64,000 bases of DNA from JABCYV01 sp963729325 (GCA_963729325.1 CAVSNS010000033.1:248001-312000); one strand, 5' to 3'. Shown: positions 1 to 8,480, counted from the stretch's first letter. The notes: a model not told the origin generated them from the letters alone. Numbers and translations: made by a program.

Positions 1-2
1 CG

Positions 3-464
3 GAACCGGTGGTGTTCATGGGCGAGTGTGGCACGGGCAAAACGCACCTGGCCACGGGATTGTGCGTCGCCGCGTGCCGCCAGAAACGGCGAGCGCGATT
101 CACCACAGCCGCGAACTTGGTCAACGAGTTGGTCGAAGCCCGGCAGCAGAATGCTGTGAAACGCGTGCTGACGCGTTGGTTGCGCTATGACGTGATCGTG
201 CTCGATGAAGTGGGCTACGTACCGCTGGCCGACATCGGCGCGGAGTTCCTGTTTCAGGTGATCGCGGAGCGAGCCGAACGGGCGGCGTTGATCGTGACCA
301 CGAACCTGCCGTTCTCGGAATGGACGCAGGTGTTTCCCAATCCGCGCCTCTGCAAAGCTTTGTTGGATCGCATCACCGACCGGGCGCACATCATCGAGAC
401 GGGCACGGAATCGTATCGCTTTCGCAGAACGCTGGAGGTGCGGCAGAAAAAGAAAGCCTCGTAG
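3..464 (+). CDS. istB: IstB-like ATP-binding protein, 5'-truncated by the window edge
   Basis: IstB is the AAA+ helper of IS21 transposition: it binds DNA and ATP and stimulates the IstA transposase. About 154 C-terminal residues are visible. A Walker A motif (GECGTGKTH) lies near the start of the visible part, a Walker B-like stretch (VIVLDEVGYVPL) about 55 residues on, and the sensor-type TTNLPFSEW and DRITDRAHIIE segments typical of the family follow. The frame is open to the first base, so the GTG at 9 is not a real start. Full-length IstB is about 250 residues, so some 100 residues lie to the left. The C-terminus is complete and lysine-rich. Confidence 0.93.
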   Translation, partial: EPVVFMGECGTGKTHLATGLCVAACRQKRRARFTTAANLVNELVEARQQNAVKRVLTRWLRYDVIVLDEVGYVPLADIGAEFLFQVIAERAERAALIVTTNLPFSEWTQVFPNPRLCKALLDRITDRAHIIETGTESYRFRRTLEVRQKKKAS

Positions 465-590
465 TTGCGAGCGGAGCGCTTCTACGCAGCTGAGCCGAGG
501 AAGGGATTCAGGCGCCATCCCTTCCTCGGCGCTCCATCCCGGCTGAAAGACGATTCGCTAGGAACGAAACAGGAACTTTACGACCCCAGG

Positions 591-622
591 GTGGGCCAGA
601 TGAAAGTATCAAAGGTGGGCCA
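591..622 (+). repeat. Direct repeats GTGGGCCA in the IS21 terminal region
   Basis: GTGGGCCA occurs at 591-598 and again at 615-622, an exact 24-base period, both between istB and the element boundary. IS21-family ends are known to hold repeated transposase-binding sites, and this is the likely role here. Seen directly; the function is inferred from the family. Confidence 0.6.
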
Positions 623-648
623 AGTCAGGTTGTCAAAAGCAGAAGGGG

Positions 649-1041
649 TTGGAACTGGCGAAGCTGGCACGGCGGGACGGGCAGGAATTCGATTGTGCAA
701 CCTGGTTGCACAAAGCCCGCTCGATGCCGAAGGAAGAGTTCAAACGGGAGGTCGAGAAGGAACTGACCGGGCGGGAAACGGAACCCTGGGAAATCATCTA
801 TTTCAAGCTGTACAAGAGCCAGATCCCGGTGATTGAGCAAGCGATCGAGACCGCGGCTCTTATGCTGGGGAGCGATAAATCCCGCGGTTATTGTCTGGAG
901 ATGATCTGCGCGGATTTCCTGGCGGGGGCCAACCTGGACAATCCCGACCTGCTTTTGCACTCGATCTCACGCTCTTTCAAATTCCTGCCGGCTGAACAAC
1001 AACAGGCATTTGTGGCTCATGCCCTTGAGAAGGCATCGTGA
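649..1041 (+). pseudogene. Unrecognised protein, N-terminus removed by the IS21 insertion
   Basis: About 130 residues remain of a larger protein I cannot name. It is soluble and helical, with stretches such as RDGQEFDCATW, EETEPWEIIYFK-like GRETEPWEIIYFKLYKSQ and DKSRGYCLEMICADFLAG. I have the impression of similar uncharacterised proteins in Acidobacteriota but cannot confirm it. The frame stays open upstream to a TGA at 601, inside the IS element, so the visible TTG at 649 is only a convenience start. The real N-terminus was separated by the insertion, or lies left of the element outside the window. Its stop overlaps the start of the HNH gene by four bases (GTGA), so the two were probably translationally coupled. 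No function is claimed. Confidence 0.6.
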
Positions 1042-1280
1042 ACCAAATTCGAGCAAAGAAACCTCGGCTGCGACTCTCCCCCGAGTTGTACGAAGACGTC
1101 CGTCAGCAAGTACTACGTCGAGACGGTTGGCGATGCCAGAGTTGCGGCACCATGTCGAATCTTGAAGTGCACCACAAGCAGCTACGTAGTCATTCTGGAA
1201 GTGACATTGAAGATAATCTAATTACGCTATGCGACCCCTGCCACAAGTCGGTCCATTGCTCGAAGAGATCTCACTGGTGA
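1038..1280 (+). CDS. Small HNH endonuclease
   Basis: An 80-residue HNH nuclease. A basic, Arg/Lys-rich N-terminus leads to RRDGWRCQSCG (first Cys pair), EVHHK (catalytic His region) and DNLITLCDPCHKSVH (second Cys pair and terminal His), the standard C-x2-C...HH...N...C-x2-C...H arrangement. The family cuts DNA using one metal ion, often with no known specificity. The GTG start overlaps the upstream stop in a GTGA. The domain fills almost the whole protein, so there is no separate recognition domain. It may act with the truncated upstream protein, as their coupling suggests, but whether it is a defence gene, a mobile-element gene or housekeeping cannot be told from here. Confidence 0.85.
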   Translation: MNQIRAKKPRLRLSPELYEDVRQQVLRRDGWRCQSCGTMSNLEVHHKQLRSHSGSDIEDNLITLCDPCHKSVHCSKRSHW

Positions 1281-1345
1281 GGTGGTGTTTTGGGCTCATA
1301 ACCAAGAATCGCTAGTTTAAGTCCATCCCCAACCCCACACTCTGC

Positions 1346-1368
1346 GTTCTCCAGGTGGCCTGGAGAAC
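1346..1368. terminator. Perfect 10-bp hairpin between convergent genes
   Basis: GTTCTCCAGG, loop TGG, then CCTGGAGAAC: a perfect 10-bp stem between the HNH gene (plus) and the SH3 lipoprotein gene (minus). Its position suits a bidirectional terminator, but no T-tract follows on either strand, so it could instead be another kind of palindromic repeat. Confidence 0.45.
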
Positions 1369-1402
1369 TGTGCGGTCAAGGTCTAACCACGGCTGACTAC
1401 CG

Positions 1403-2425
1403 CTAGCGGCGCTTTCTGCGGGCAACGGGCTTTGGCGGCTGTTCTCCTGGCGCCAGGACGCGCCGCACGATGGGCGTGTTCAGCTTGTACTTTCGCTCTA
1501 CTACACTTCCGCTGTCGTCTTTCACGCGCAACACGAACACTGGCAACATGCCTTCTTTCTCGAAGTCTTCCTGCGAGACGGAAACCGGCAGCACGCCATT
1601 CAGGTTGCGCTCGCGGTAGGCGGTCTCGTAGCGGTGGCGTTTGACGTTCCAGGTGAAAACGCGGATCTGGTTATAGTCGAAAGGCATGCCGTCTTTGGGT
1701 TCGGTCAGGACCACCAGATATTGCGCGACTTTCTTGTCACCATCCGCAACCTGATTCAGCATAAAGAAAGCGACGATGCGCTGACCCTCGGCATATTGCG
1801 CGATCTCAAGCGGCGCATCGATGTCGAGCATGCGCCCCAGGACCCAGCCCACGTGTCCCTGAGCATCGCGAACGAGCCACCAGTCTTCCATCGGCGGAGC
1901 TACGGGCTGGGATTGCTTTCTGTCGGGAGCGGGTCTCGCGCCGCCGGGCAACTTCTTCTCGCTGGTGGCGCGCTTCAGAATGGAAACTTTGGAGCCCTGA
2001 TCGAGTTGATAGAGGTGCTCCGCGTCCCGGTTGGGCTCCAGATGGGTGTTGGTATCGTTGCGCGTGACGGCGGGAGCTTGCGCCGGGGAATTTTGCTCCT
2101 GTTGAGCAAGTTTTTGGAATTCGTCATAGACCTGCTTGGGAACCAGAGCGCGCTGCTCGACCCATCCTTCGGCGCCGTCAGCGGCGCGGACGCGCACAAA
2201 GCGTCGCTCGCGCTCCAGCACCTGCACCGGTTCGCCGTTCTTCACGGTACCGGTCTTCTTGTAGACGACCGCGACCTGATCGCGCAGGATGGCTTGCGGG
2301 GCCGAGACGTAGGCGGTTTCCTGTACTCGGCGGCCGCGACTGCAAGCAGAGAAGGGCAGAGCTGCCAGTAGCCCGAGCAGTGACAAAGCCAGTCTGAAAC
2401 CAAGTCTCACGGGGATCACCAGCAA
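1403..2425 (-). CDS. Lipoprotein with two SH3-type domains
   Basis: About 340 residues. A hydrophobic leader ends in LPFSAC, a plausible though not perfect lipobox, so a membrane-anchored lipoprotein is likely. Two bacterial SH3-like modules follow (about residues 40-95 and 125-200). Each has the glycine/tryptophan pattern of SH3b domains: 'GEPVQVLERERRFVRVRAADGAEGWV' is split here as VQVLERERRF then GAEGWV, and the second has WWLVRDAQGHVGWVL. The C-terminal 140 residues form an unnamed beta-rich region ending in a basic tail (ARRKRR). Family SH3b domains bind peptidoglycan or peptides, so a periplasmic wall-associated role is likely. The TTG at 2425 is the longest start; a GTG at 2410 would begin directly at the charged n-region of the signal peptide and is equally good. 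Confidence 0.75.
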   Translation of the reverse strand: MLVIPVRLGFRLALSLLGLLAALPFSACSRGRRVQETAYVSAPQAILRDQVAVVYKKTGTVKNGEPVQVLERERRFVRVRAADGAEGWVEQRALVPKQVYDEFQKLAQQEQNSPAQAPAVTRNDTNTHLEPNRDAEHLYQLDQGSKVSILKRATSEKKLPGGARPAPDRKQSQPVAPPMEDWWLVRDAQGHVGWVLGRMLDIDAPLEIAQYAEGQRIVAFFMLNQVADGDKKVAQYLVVLTEPKDGMPFDYNQIRVFTWNVKRHRYETAYRERNLNGVLPVSVSQEDFEKEGMLPVFVLRVKDDSGSVVERKYKLNTPIVRRVLAPGEQPPKPVARRKRR

Positions 2426-2443
2426 TATAGCAGCCGGAGGGGC

Positions 2444-2520
2444 CAGGTATCAGGTGTCAGGTCTCAGGAGTCAGGTTTCGGGTCTCAGGTCTCGGGCGTC
2501 AGGCCTCGGGTCTCAGACGG
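2444..2520. repeat. Heptanucleotide array, about 11 units of the CAGGTNT type
   Basis: Eleven consecutive 7-base units run CAGGTAT, CAGGTGT, CAGGTCT, CAGGAGT, CAGGTTT, CGGGTCT and so on, with the pattern YRGGNNT and no loss of phase until the last unit. The array starts about 20 bp upstream of the SH3 lipoprotein gene and runs into the end of the BIG2 gene, whose apparent stop at 2485 is formed inside it. Seen directly. It is one of four such arrays in the window. Confidence 0.85.
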
Positions 2521-3248
2521 GAATAAGCGCAGGTTGAGGATGGACTGGAGCGTCGCCGCCCCGGTGCAGATGCCAATGCAGCGGATGTCAGACATGCAGG
2601 CGCGCGGCGCTACGGGGTGAACGGTAAAGCTTTTCGAACCGAAAATCCCCGTTGTCGGGTCGGTCGCTATTACTTGGAACGTCGTCGTCCCGTTCCCCCT
2701 GACGTCGTCGATGAGAACTCCGTTAGTCGGATCGATACTTACGTTCGGAATCGAGCTCGGGTTTGTAGTCCAGGTTACTGAATCCGTAACGAGAAACGTC
2801 CCGCTCGCGGTGGTGGCGGTGGCAGTGAAATTTTCGCTGGCGCCATACTTAATGTTGTTGTCGAGGAGAAGTCACCGTGATCTTGGTGATGCCGCTTACC
2901 GCGACCGTGATGGTAGCGCTCCCGCTGAAGGTGCCAGAGGAGCCCGTGATAGTGGATGTTCCAGGCCCGACTCCGGTCACGAGGCCACTGGTGCTAACTG
3001 TGGCTACAGTTTGTTGTACCGCTGCTCCAAAACACGCCTGAAGTAATTGTCTTGGTGCTGCCGTCGTTATAAGTGCCAGTTGCGGTCATCTGCACTGTCT
3101 TGCCTTGCTGGATTGTCGCCGTGGGGCCGACCGTGACGCCGGTTAGCGTCGGGTTGACGAAGAAGCCGGTGCACCCGATCGCGAGGGCAAGCAGAAAAAG
3201 GGTCGCAAGTGCAGCCAACAGTTGGAGTTGGCACTTAAAACGAATCAT
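2485..3248 (-). pseudogene. BIG2/Ig-like lipoprotein, reading frame broken twice
   Basis: The first piece (2994-3248) has a signal peptide with lipobox (ALAIGC) and the start of a bacterial Ig-like fold (TLTGVTVGPTATIQQGKTV, TGTYNDGSTKTITSGVFWSS). A one-base shift near 3013 leads to VATVSTSGLVTGVGPGTS, the classic BIG2 continuation. A second near 2862 leads to NIKYGASENFTATAT, VSIDPTNGVLI and a Cys-containing tail. Reassembled, it is about 250 residues, with one BIG2 domain and a second Ig-like domain. BIG2 proteins are surface proteins, often adhesive. Both shifts are one surplus base. The pieces remain well conserved, so sequence error is likelier than decay. The stop falls within a repeat array, so the true C-terminus may be altered. 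Confidence 0.75.
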
Positions 3249-3528
3249 GATGGAAAACCCCGCCGCGCTCCCAAGGGCGCATGATTAGCTTATGTAAGCC
3301 AAATTGTAACAGAGACGATTCCCGACGCGGAGAAGCGCGTACCAGCCTGTGCAGCAGGCCGAATCTCCCCGCTCTGCGCTAAGGTAGAGAACGCCGACAC
3401 CATGCAGACTTGCAGATTTTTTGTCGTTGGTCGTTCGTTGAAACCATTGAGGAGACTTCATCGGCCGCTTCGACGTCCAGTGAGAGCCGAACCTCTTCGC
3501 GATCTAGTAATCTTGTTTCCATCCGCCC

Positions 3529-4959
3529 ATGAGAAGACTCGCCTCCTTGCTCTTTTCCTGCTTCCTTTTCGTGGCGTGTGCCACTTTGGCCCAAGGGCCG
3601 AGAGCGCAACCAGTCCGGCATGAAACGCCGAAGATTTGCTCTGCCTGCATCCGCGGGCACATGGAGTTTCTGGCTTCGGATGCGTTGCGAGGACGCGGCA
3701 GCGGCACGGCGGACGAACTACTGGCCGCTACCTATATCGCTTCTGAACTGCGCGCTTATGGTATCCAGCCGGCCGGTGATAACGGAGGTTATCTGCAGCG
3801 CGCAAACCTGATCGAACGGAAGTTCACCGGCTCGCCAACACTCACGATAACGACGCCCGGCGAAGGTAAGCAAACCGTGCTTACCAACGGGAAAGATTTT
3901 GTGGTCAGCTATCTGACCAAGCGAACAGTTCTCCGGTCCACTGCAGAAAGTAGACCTCGACAAAGGACAATTTCCAGATCAGAGAAGGTTCGGTGGTACT
4001 GATCACAGGCAAGGACCAGCATGACGCGCGGCAGACAGCTTTCGTGGCCGCAGCCCAGGGTGCAGCCGGTGTAATTCTCGCCGGCCCGAATGAACCCGAG
4101 CAGTTCGAAGCTGGCACCCGCGACTTGCCGCATTTGAAACCTCAATTGGAAGATCAGGCTGGCAGCGCACAAGGCAACATCAATGTGCTGGAGTTGAGTG
4201 CGGGCGCTATCAAGCTTCTCCAAGGCGTCCCGGAAGGCACGGTCTTGGAGTTTGAGGGCTCGGCTACGACGGAGGAGGGTCATACCTGGAACGTAGTGGG
4301 TAAGCTGCGAGGTAGCGATCCGAAACTGCGCAACTCCGCCGTGATGCTCTCGGCGCATCTCGATCATCTTGGGATCGGCCCGCCGGTAAATGGCGACAAC
4401 ATTTACAACGGCGCCGACGATGACGCCTCAGGCGTCGCCGCCGTTCTGGAACTTGCACGTGTGCTGGGTGCGGGGCCTCGTCCGCGGCGGACGGTGATCT
4501 TTGCTCTGTTTGGCAGCGAGGAGACGGGCGCGCTCGGCTCAGAGTATTTCGGCGAGCATCCGCCGCTGGCATTGGAAAAAATTGCCGCCGACCTGGAGTT
4601 CGAAATGATCGGCCGGCCCGACCCTGTCGGTTCGCGGCGATAGCCTGTGGCTGACGGGATGGGAGCGGTCTAATCTGGGCCCGGCGCTGGCGGCACACGG
4701 AGCCCATCTGGTGGCTGATCCGCATACTGAGCAGAATTTCTTTGCCCGCTCCGATAATTTCGGCCTGGCAAAAAAAGGTGTTGTAGCGCACACCATTTCA
4801 AGTTTCGGATTGCACTCCGACTATCACGAACCCAGCGACGATCTGGTACACATCGACTTCAAGCACTTAAACGCGGCTATCGGCGCGCTATTCGCCCCAA
4901 TGGAGTGGCTGGTGAATTCAGCATTCAAGCCGGAGTGGAGTGAAGGCGGACAGCCGTGA
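3529..4959 (+). pseudogene. M28-family zinc peptidase, reading frame broken three times
   Basis: A secreted M28 (aminopeptidase Y-like) metallopeptidase in pieces: 3529-4002 (signal peptide, then MEFLASDALRGRGSGT, the usual start of the mature enzyme), a short middle frame, 3993-4643 and 4650-4959. The middle holds a PA-like insert (ITGKDQHDARQ...AAGVILAG). Catalytic metal ligands follow: SAHLDHLG (His), NGADDDASG (Asp), SEETGALGS (Glu pair), and in the last piece FGLHSDYHEPSDD (His near the C-terminus). Shifts lie near 3924, 3983 and 4628, each one surplus base. Reassembled length is about 475 residues, normal for the PA-containing subfamily. All active-site residues survive, arguing for sequence error. 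It stands alone, divergent from the BIG2 gene. Confidence 0.85.
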
Positions 4960-4969
4960 AAACCGGGCG

Positions 4970-5062
4970 TCTGACCTCGGACCTCTGGCCTCCGCATTGA
5001 CGGTCAGACCTAGGCCAGATGTCCTGTGGTCTGAAGTCCGAAGTCTGAGGTCCGAAGTCTAG
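4970..5062. repeat. Heptanucleotide array in inverted orientation
   Basis: The left block (4970-4994) reads TCTGACC, TCGGACC, TCTGGCC, TCCG. The right block (5028-5062) reads GGTCTGA, AGTCCGA, AGTCTGA, GGTCCGA, AGTCTAG. Both keep an exact 7-base period, and the right block is the reverse complement of the left pattern (RGTCYGA against TCRGACY), so the transcript can fold. The right block overlaps the stop codon of the DUF2203 gene (5059-5061). Seen directly; the role is unknown. Confidence 0.85.
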
Positions 5063-5493
5063 TTCGCTCTCTTCGCCTTTGCGATACGCTCGTCAATCGG
5101 CTTGCGGCCGGCGAAGCCTTCACTGGTGCTGTGCCAATGCGTGATTCCCTTCTCGCCCAACTTCCAGCACAGCAACACGGTGCGGCCTTCCACTTTGCAG
5201 GGAAAGTCGAGGAGTCCGATATCGAGGTCTTTTACCTGCACGCCGGTGGCGTCAATTTCGGCGAGGGTATCTTTCACCCGCTGAATGGTTTTCTCGCGCT
5301 CGGCCTTGCGCCGGGCGAGATGGACAATGTTCAGAGAGGTTCCGCCGTTGAGGAAAACGCGATGGCCGACCGCTTGCAGTTCGGCATCGACTTCTTCGAT
5401 CAGCTTTTTGCCGTCGATAGTGGCGTGCAACAGCGATTCCAACACCGGTAGCAGGGATTGGGCTTCTTCGAGAGTGAAGGTACGATCAGGCAT
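5059..5493 (-). CDS. DUF2203 family protein
   Basis: A 144-residue cytosolic protein matching the DUF2203 family, with the N-terminal FTLEEAQSLLPVLESLL helix, a central Ala/Glu/Lys-rich helix, VKDLDIGLLDFPCKVEGRTVLLCWKLGE-type core (seen as LDIGLLDFP and VLLCWKLGE) and ITHWHSTSEGFAGRKPI near the end. The core tryptophan and histidines of the family are present. Its function is unknown in all organisms I know of. The length is usual and the ORF intact. It is a single gene with the heptad array directly at its stop. Confidence 0.88.
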   Translation of the reverse strand: MPDRTFTLEEAQSLLPVLESLLHATIDGKKLIEEVDAELQAVGHRVFLNGGTSLNIVHLARRKAEREKTIQRVKDTLAEIDATGVQVKDLDIGLLDFPCKVEGRTVLLCWKLGEKGITHWHSTSEGFAGRKPIDERIAKAKRAN

Positions 5494-5613
5494 AAGAAGT
5501 ATGGATCTATTCTAGTTCAAGCCGGGAGAACCTGGGTAGTAAGTTAGTTTGCCGGCCGTAGGTTTTATCGCAGCACGAAGTTACTGCGGAAGGGCATCAC
5601 GGTCCGCTGATTG

Positions 5614-6455
5614 CTACCGGTTTCTTCCCTGGGACGGATCGGCCGAGGTTGCCACGTCGACATCCAGATACACGTGCCTTCTTACGATCGAATCCCGGCG
5701 GATAGCAGCTTCCATCGGAATTGTAGCCGCCACATCTTAGTCGCCACATCCTGCCTCTTTGGGAGACTGGGCGAATTGCCATACATCGGCGAACGAGATG
5801 CCGCTTTCGGCGGGAGCTGGCGGCCGCTTGGGAAACGCGCATCCTGGCGAAGGCGGGCAGGCATCATTCGTCACCCAATACGCGATCTTTCTTCCGTCGG
5901 CATTTTGGCGGATATCATCAGCTGTGACGATGCTCACTCCGGGCGATTCTTGCGCGGCGATACCGGAGCAATAGATTCCGGCGCGAAAATCCAGCGGCGA
6001 TAACGCCGTCGACCCAGGCATAAATGTATGCTTTTTGCTCTGGCAGCATCCGGCCGCCTTGCTCTTGATCGAGGAAGATGATGGTTGCAGCAGGGAAGCC
6101 CTCTCTCTTTGCCGCGGCCGCAGCAGCTTGCGCATCCGATTGGCCTAGCTTGCTGGCGTGGCTACGGTTTTCAATTCGGCGAAGAGGCGGCCGTTGAATA
6201 GGACCAGGAATCCGAAGCCGGCGGATTCGACGACGGCGCGCTTGCCAGCCCAGGTATTCGTCTTCTCGCCGGGCGGATTATTAAGCCAAAAACCCGTATA
6301 AGAAAATGTCTGGCGAAGCGCTTTCAGGCTGGCGTCGCCGGGATAGTCGTTGCGATCGAAGCCAAGGTAGAAGGAAGGGTCAGTGGGGTGAGATTGTGGA
6401 CTGGTGTTTCGGGACGAAGGTGGTTGCCAATGCCGCTGCAGTACAGAGAACGCAT
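5614..6455 (-). pseudogene. DUF1906 (Rv2525c-like, glycosyl-hydrolase-fold) secreted protein, heavily frameshifted
   Basis: No single ORF shows this gene. Reading the minus strand across frames gives a continuous DUF1906-like sequence: DPSFYLGFDRNDYPGD, TGFWLNNPPGEKTNTWAGKR, AGFGFLVLFNGR, GFPAATIIFLDQEQGGRM, AYIYAWVDGV, AGIYCSGIAAQ, TADDIRQN, YWVTNDACPPSPGCAFP, VWQFAQSP, CGGYNSDGSCYPPGFDR, HVYLDVDVATSADPS, stop at 5614. Five shifts are needed (about 6150, 5982, 5758, 5725, 5672), four of them one surplus base. DUF1906 has a TIM-barrel fold related to GH25 lysozymes and is usually exported. The start is not settled; an ATG near 6453 is one option. The longest fragment is 5737-6135. Confidence 0.7.
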
Positions 6456-6616
6456 ACCCGATTCGTTAGTCACGAACCCCAGTGCTAAAGTTTAGTTTGC
6501 TGCGACGTCGCCACGACTGAAGCGTCCCTTAAAGTCGCCGCTGGCCCCGATGAGGCCTCCGCCCGGCATTCCTCGCCCGCTGAAGAACGCGGATCTTCGG
6601 AAGGACGCCGGGGGCC

Positions 6617-7354
6617 TCACATTCCGGGAAATTTGCCGAAGAAGATCAGTACCATGTCAATCGTGTCCTGGACGCCGTGGGCAACAATCGGAACCGCCAA
6701 ATTGCGTCCTGTGCCTAGATAAATGAGTCCGAGCAGCACTCCGGCGATGCCTTCCTCCACGATGCCGGTTCACTCCTTGATATGAGTGGGCCAATCCAAA
6801 TACCGCATTGACTACCAGCAGGCTAGCAGACCCAGGCAAGACGCGTGCGGTTCCCCAGGCCGGCGACGCGGTTCATCAGATAACCGCGCCACACCAACTC
6901 CTCTCCGAAGGCTGCGAGAGTCCAGGTAAGCGCCAACGCGATCAGGGTCCATTTGATATTTCCGGTCAGAATTCGAAAATCGGCCAGGTCTGGCTGTTTG
7001 CCCGTGAGCCGTGCCAGGAGTGGCTGAGTGACAGCGAGTTGAAAAGTTTCCGCTATGGCTCCGCCGATCAAGCCCAGGGCCAGAGTCACGCGGCCAATTC
7101 CGATAACGCGCGAATCCGACGTCCCGCCACCGGACTCCGCGCAGTCGCATTGAGGCCCACGCGAGCAGCAGTAGAAACGGAGTCTTGCTGATCGGGATGA
7201 GATGTCGCCAGTCCAGAAAGAAGATCAGGCCGACGATGGCAAATTCCAGTGCTGCCAGCCACCAACTCTCGCGCCAGCTTCGAGCAGGATGTGCAGATTT
7301 GAGTTGAGGCCCGACCGAGGTTGTAGCTGAGTCGGGTCTTGTTGCTGAATTCAT
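6617..7354 (-). pseudogene. CPBP-family (CAAX protease-like) intramembrane metalloprotease, three frame breaks
   Basis: Read across frames, the gene is a membrane protein of about 245 residues with the three CPBP motifs in order: EELVWRGYL (EExxxR type), VFGLAHSYQG (FxxxH type) and VAHGVQDTID (HxxxN/D-like), ending FFGKFPGM and TGA at 6617. Pieces are 7090-7354, 6823-7089, about 6765-6822 and 6617-6765. Each break is one surplus base. CPBP proteases cleave within membranes or act in bacteriocin immunity. Its ATG directly abuts the stop of the HAAS gene, so PadR, HAAS and CPBP form one operon. Being in a PadR-controlled unit suggests a response to membrane or envelope stress (inference). Confidence 0.8.
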
Positions 7355-7969
7355 TTAGGACCTCGGGTTTAGCCGGAGCTTCCGAGACTGGCGAAATTTG
7401 CGAATGCTCCCGAGCGCGACATAACTTGTGAGCAGGACTGTCCCGCCTCCGACACACAAGCCGATCGGTATCAACAGCCAGCCCAGCAGTTCGTGACCTT
7501 GGGGTCTGAAATCGGTCATTCCCAGCGCCAGGGAGTAATTGTCGGGGCCAATTTTCCAAAGACCAACCTTGGGGTTAAATGGTTTTATAAGCGCAGCCAG
7601 AAAGAATGCGCCTCCGAGCATGTATCCCACGGTGCAAACTAAGCAAACCAGACAACCGCTGACACTGAGCATGGCCCAATGGAAAACTCCGCGAAGGATC
7701 ACCCAGGGGGCGCGGCTGCTCTCCGCCTGTGCCAGCAGATCGTCGGTTACATATTGGCTTGCCAACACCTCGGGGCTGCCCAACACCGTCAGCACGGATT
7801 CGAGTCGCGCGGTTGTCATCTCCCCGCCAGCGGCCGCTTTCTCCACAATGTGGCTGCGTAGCTCTTCCACGATGTCGCGTGCATCTTCTTCCCGGACGCC
7901 GCGCAGCCCCTGGCGCAGTCTGCGCAGGTAAGTGTCGATCTTCCGCTGCGAATCGCTAGCAATGGTCAT
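7355..7969 (-). CDS. HAAS-domain membrane protein (PadR-associated)
   Basis: A 204-residue protein. The N-terminal helical region (TYLRRLRQGLRGVREEDARDIVEELRSH is present in pieces: RKIDTYLRRLRQGL, DIVEELRSHIVEK) with the later VLGSPEVLASQYV is the HAAS signalling domain, normally encoded next to PadR regulators. About four hydrophobic segments follow (around residues 90-200). HAAS proteins are thought to sense or relay membrane signals; the mechanism is unknown. It sits one base downstream of the PadR stop and abuts the CPBP gene, giving a tight three-gene operon. The ORF is intact and ATG-started. Confidence 0.85.
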   Translation of the reverse strand: MTIASDSQRKIDTYLRRLRQGLRGVREEDARDIVEELRSHIVEKAAAGGEMTTARLESVLTVLGSPEVLASQYVTDDLLAQAESSRAPWVILRGVFHWAMLSVSGCLVCLVCTVGYMLGGAFFLAALIKPFNPKVGLWKIGPDNYSLALGMTDFRPQGHELLGWLLIPIGLCVGGGTVLLTSYVALGSIRKFRQSRKLRLNPRS

Positions 7970-7970
7970 C

Positions 7971-8267
7971 TCACTTCTCCTTCCCCAAAGGCACCAGAAG
8001 ACTATTCAGACTCGCTGAGAATCGGGTCCAGGAGCGAGCCATGTCGCTCGCCCGCTGCTTTCCCAATGGGGTGAGCGAATAATATTTCCGAGGATGTCCG
8101 GCGTCGGACTCGACCCACTCCGAGCGCAACAGACCAAGCGCTTTCAGCCGATTGAGCAGGGGATACACCGTGCCCTCGGACACGATCAGATCGGAACCGT
8201 TCTCCAATTGCCGAAGAATCTCCAGGCCGTAGAGCTTTCGCCCCCAAAGCGACGCCAAGATCGCCAA
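7971..8267 (-). CDS. PadR-family transcriptional regulator
   Basis: A PadR winged-helix repressor: LYGLEILRQLE, SEGTVYPLLNRLKALGLL and GHPRKYYSLTPLGKQ are the recognition-helix and wing signatures, followed by a short C-terminal helix for dimerisation. The shown TTG at 8267 is probably not the true start. The frame is open upstream to 8332 and reads ENWEVQLRKGSLE just before, as in the family, but lacks a normal start codon before the TGA, so a base error upstream is possible. It probably represses its own operon through the palindrome about 80 bp upstream. Confidence 0.88.
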   Translation of the reverse strand: MAILASLWGRKLYGLEILRQLENGSDLIVSEGTVYPLLNRLKALGLLRSEWVESDAGHPRKYYSLTPLGKQRASDMARSWTRFSASLNSLLVPLGKEK

Positions 8268-8346
8268 TTCCAGGCTTCCCTTGCGAAGTTGGACTTCCCA
8301 GTTTTCCGGCGAACCAGGCTCGTCCGAGTCTCATCGTGCCATGCCA

Positions 8347-8369
8347 TATACTATGTATTACATAGTATA
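8347..8369. promoter_or_regulatory. Perfect 23-bp palindrome, probable PadR operator
   Basis: The arm TATACTATGTA, a single central T, and the arm TACATAGTATA form a perfect 11+1+11 palindrome upstream of the PadR gene. PadR-family operators commonly contain ATGT...ACAT half-sites; here ATGTATTACAT is centred in the palindrome. The AT-rich arms contrast sharply with the surrounding GC-rich DNA and could overlap a promoter -10 element. The dimer symmetry and location make autoregulation the simplest reading. Confidence 0.85.
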
Positions 8370-8480
8370 ACGCTGTCAAGAGCCTTTCTACGGATATTTG
8401 CTGGTTGAATTTTGTCACTGATGATTACAAGGAAGATGGCGCGCGAACGATTTTAGCGGATGTGCCGCAAATGTCCGACT

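Larger units (their letters stand above)
1..635 (+). mobile_element. Right-hand part of an IS21-family insertion sequence
   Basis: The left edge carries the end of an IstB-type helper ATPase, followed by about 170 non-coding bases with two direct copies of GTGGGCCA 24 bases apart. IS21 elements carry istA-istB and have multiple repeated sequences near their ends, which fits. The element must stop by about 640, because from there the reading frame belongs to a different protein (from 649). TTGTCA ending at 635 would satisfy the 5'-TG...CA-3' tip rule, so I place the boundary there. The istA gene and left end lie outside the window. The exact tip is inferred. Confidence 0.7.

Noticed and set aside
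1634..2371. A 245-residue plus-strand frame opposite the SH3 lipoprotein
   Set aside because: The minus strand carries a signal peptide and SH3 domains. The plus frame has no motif and is a shadow.
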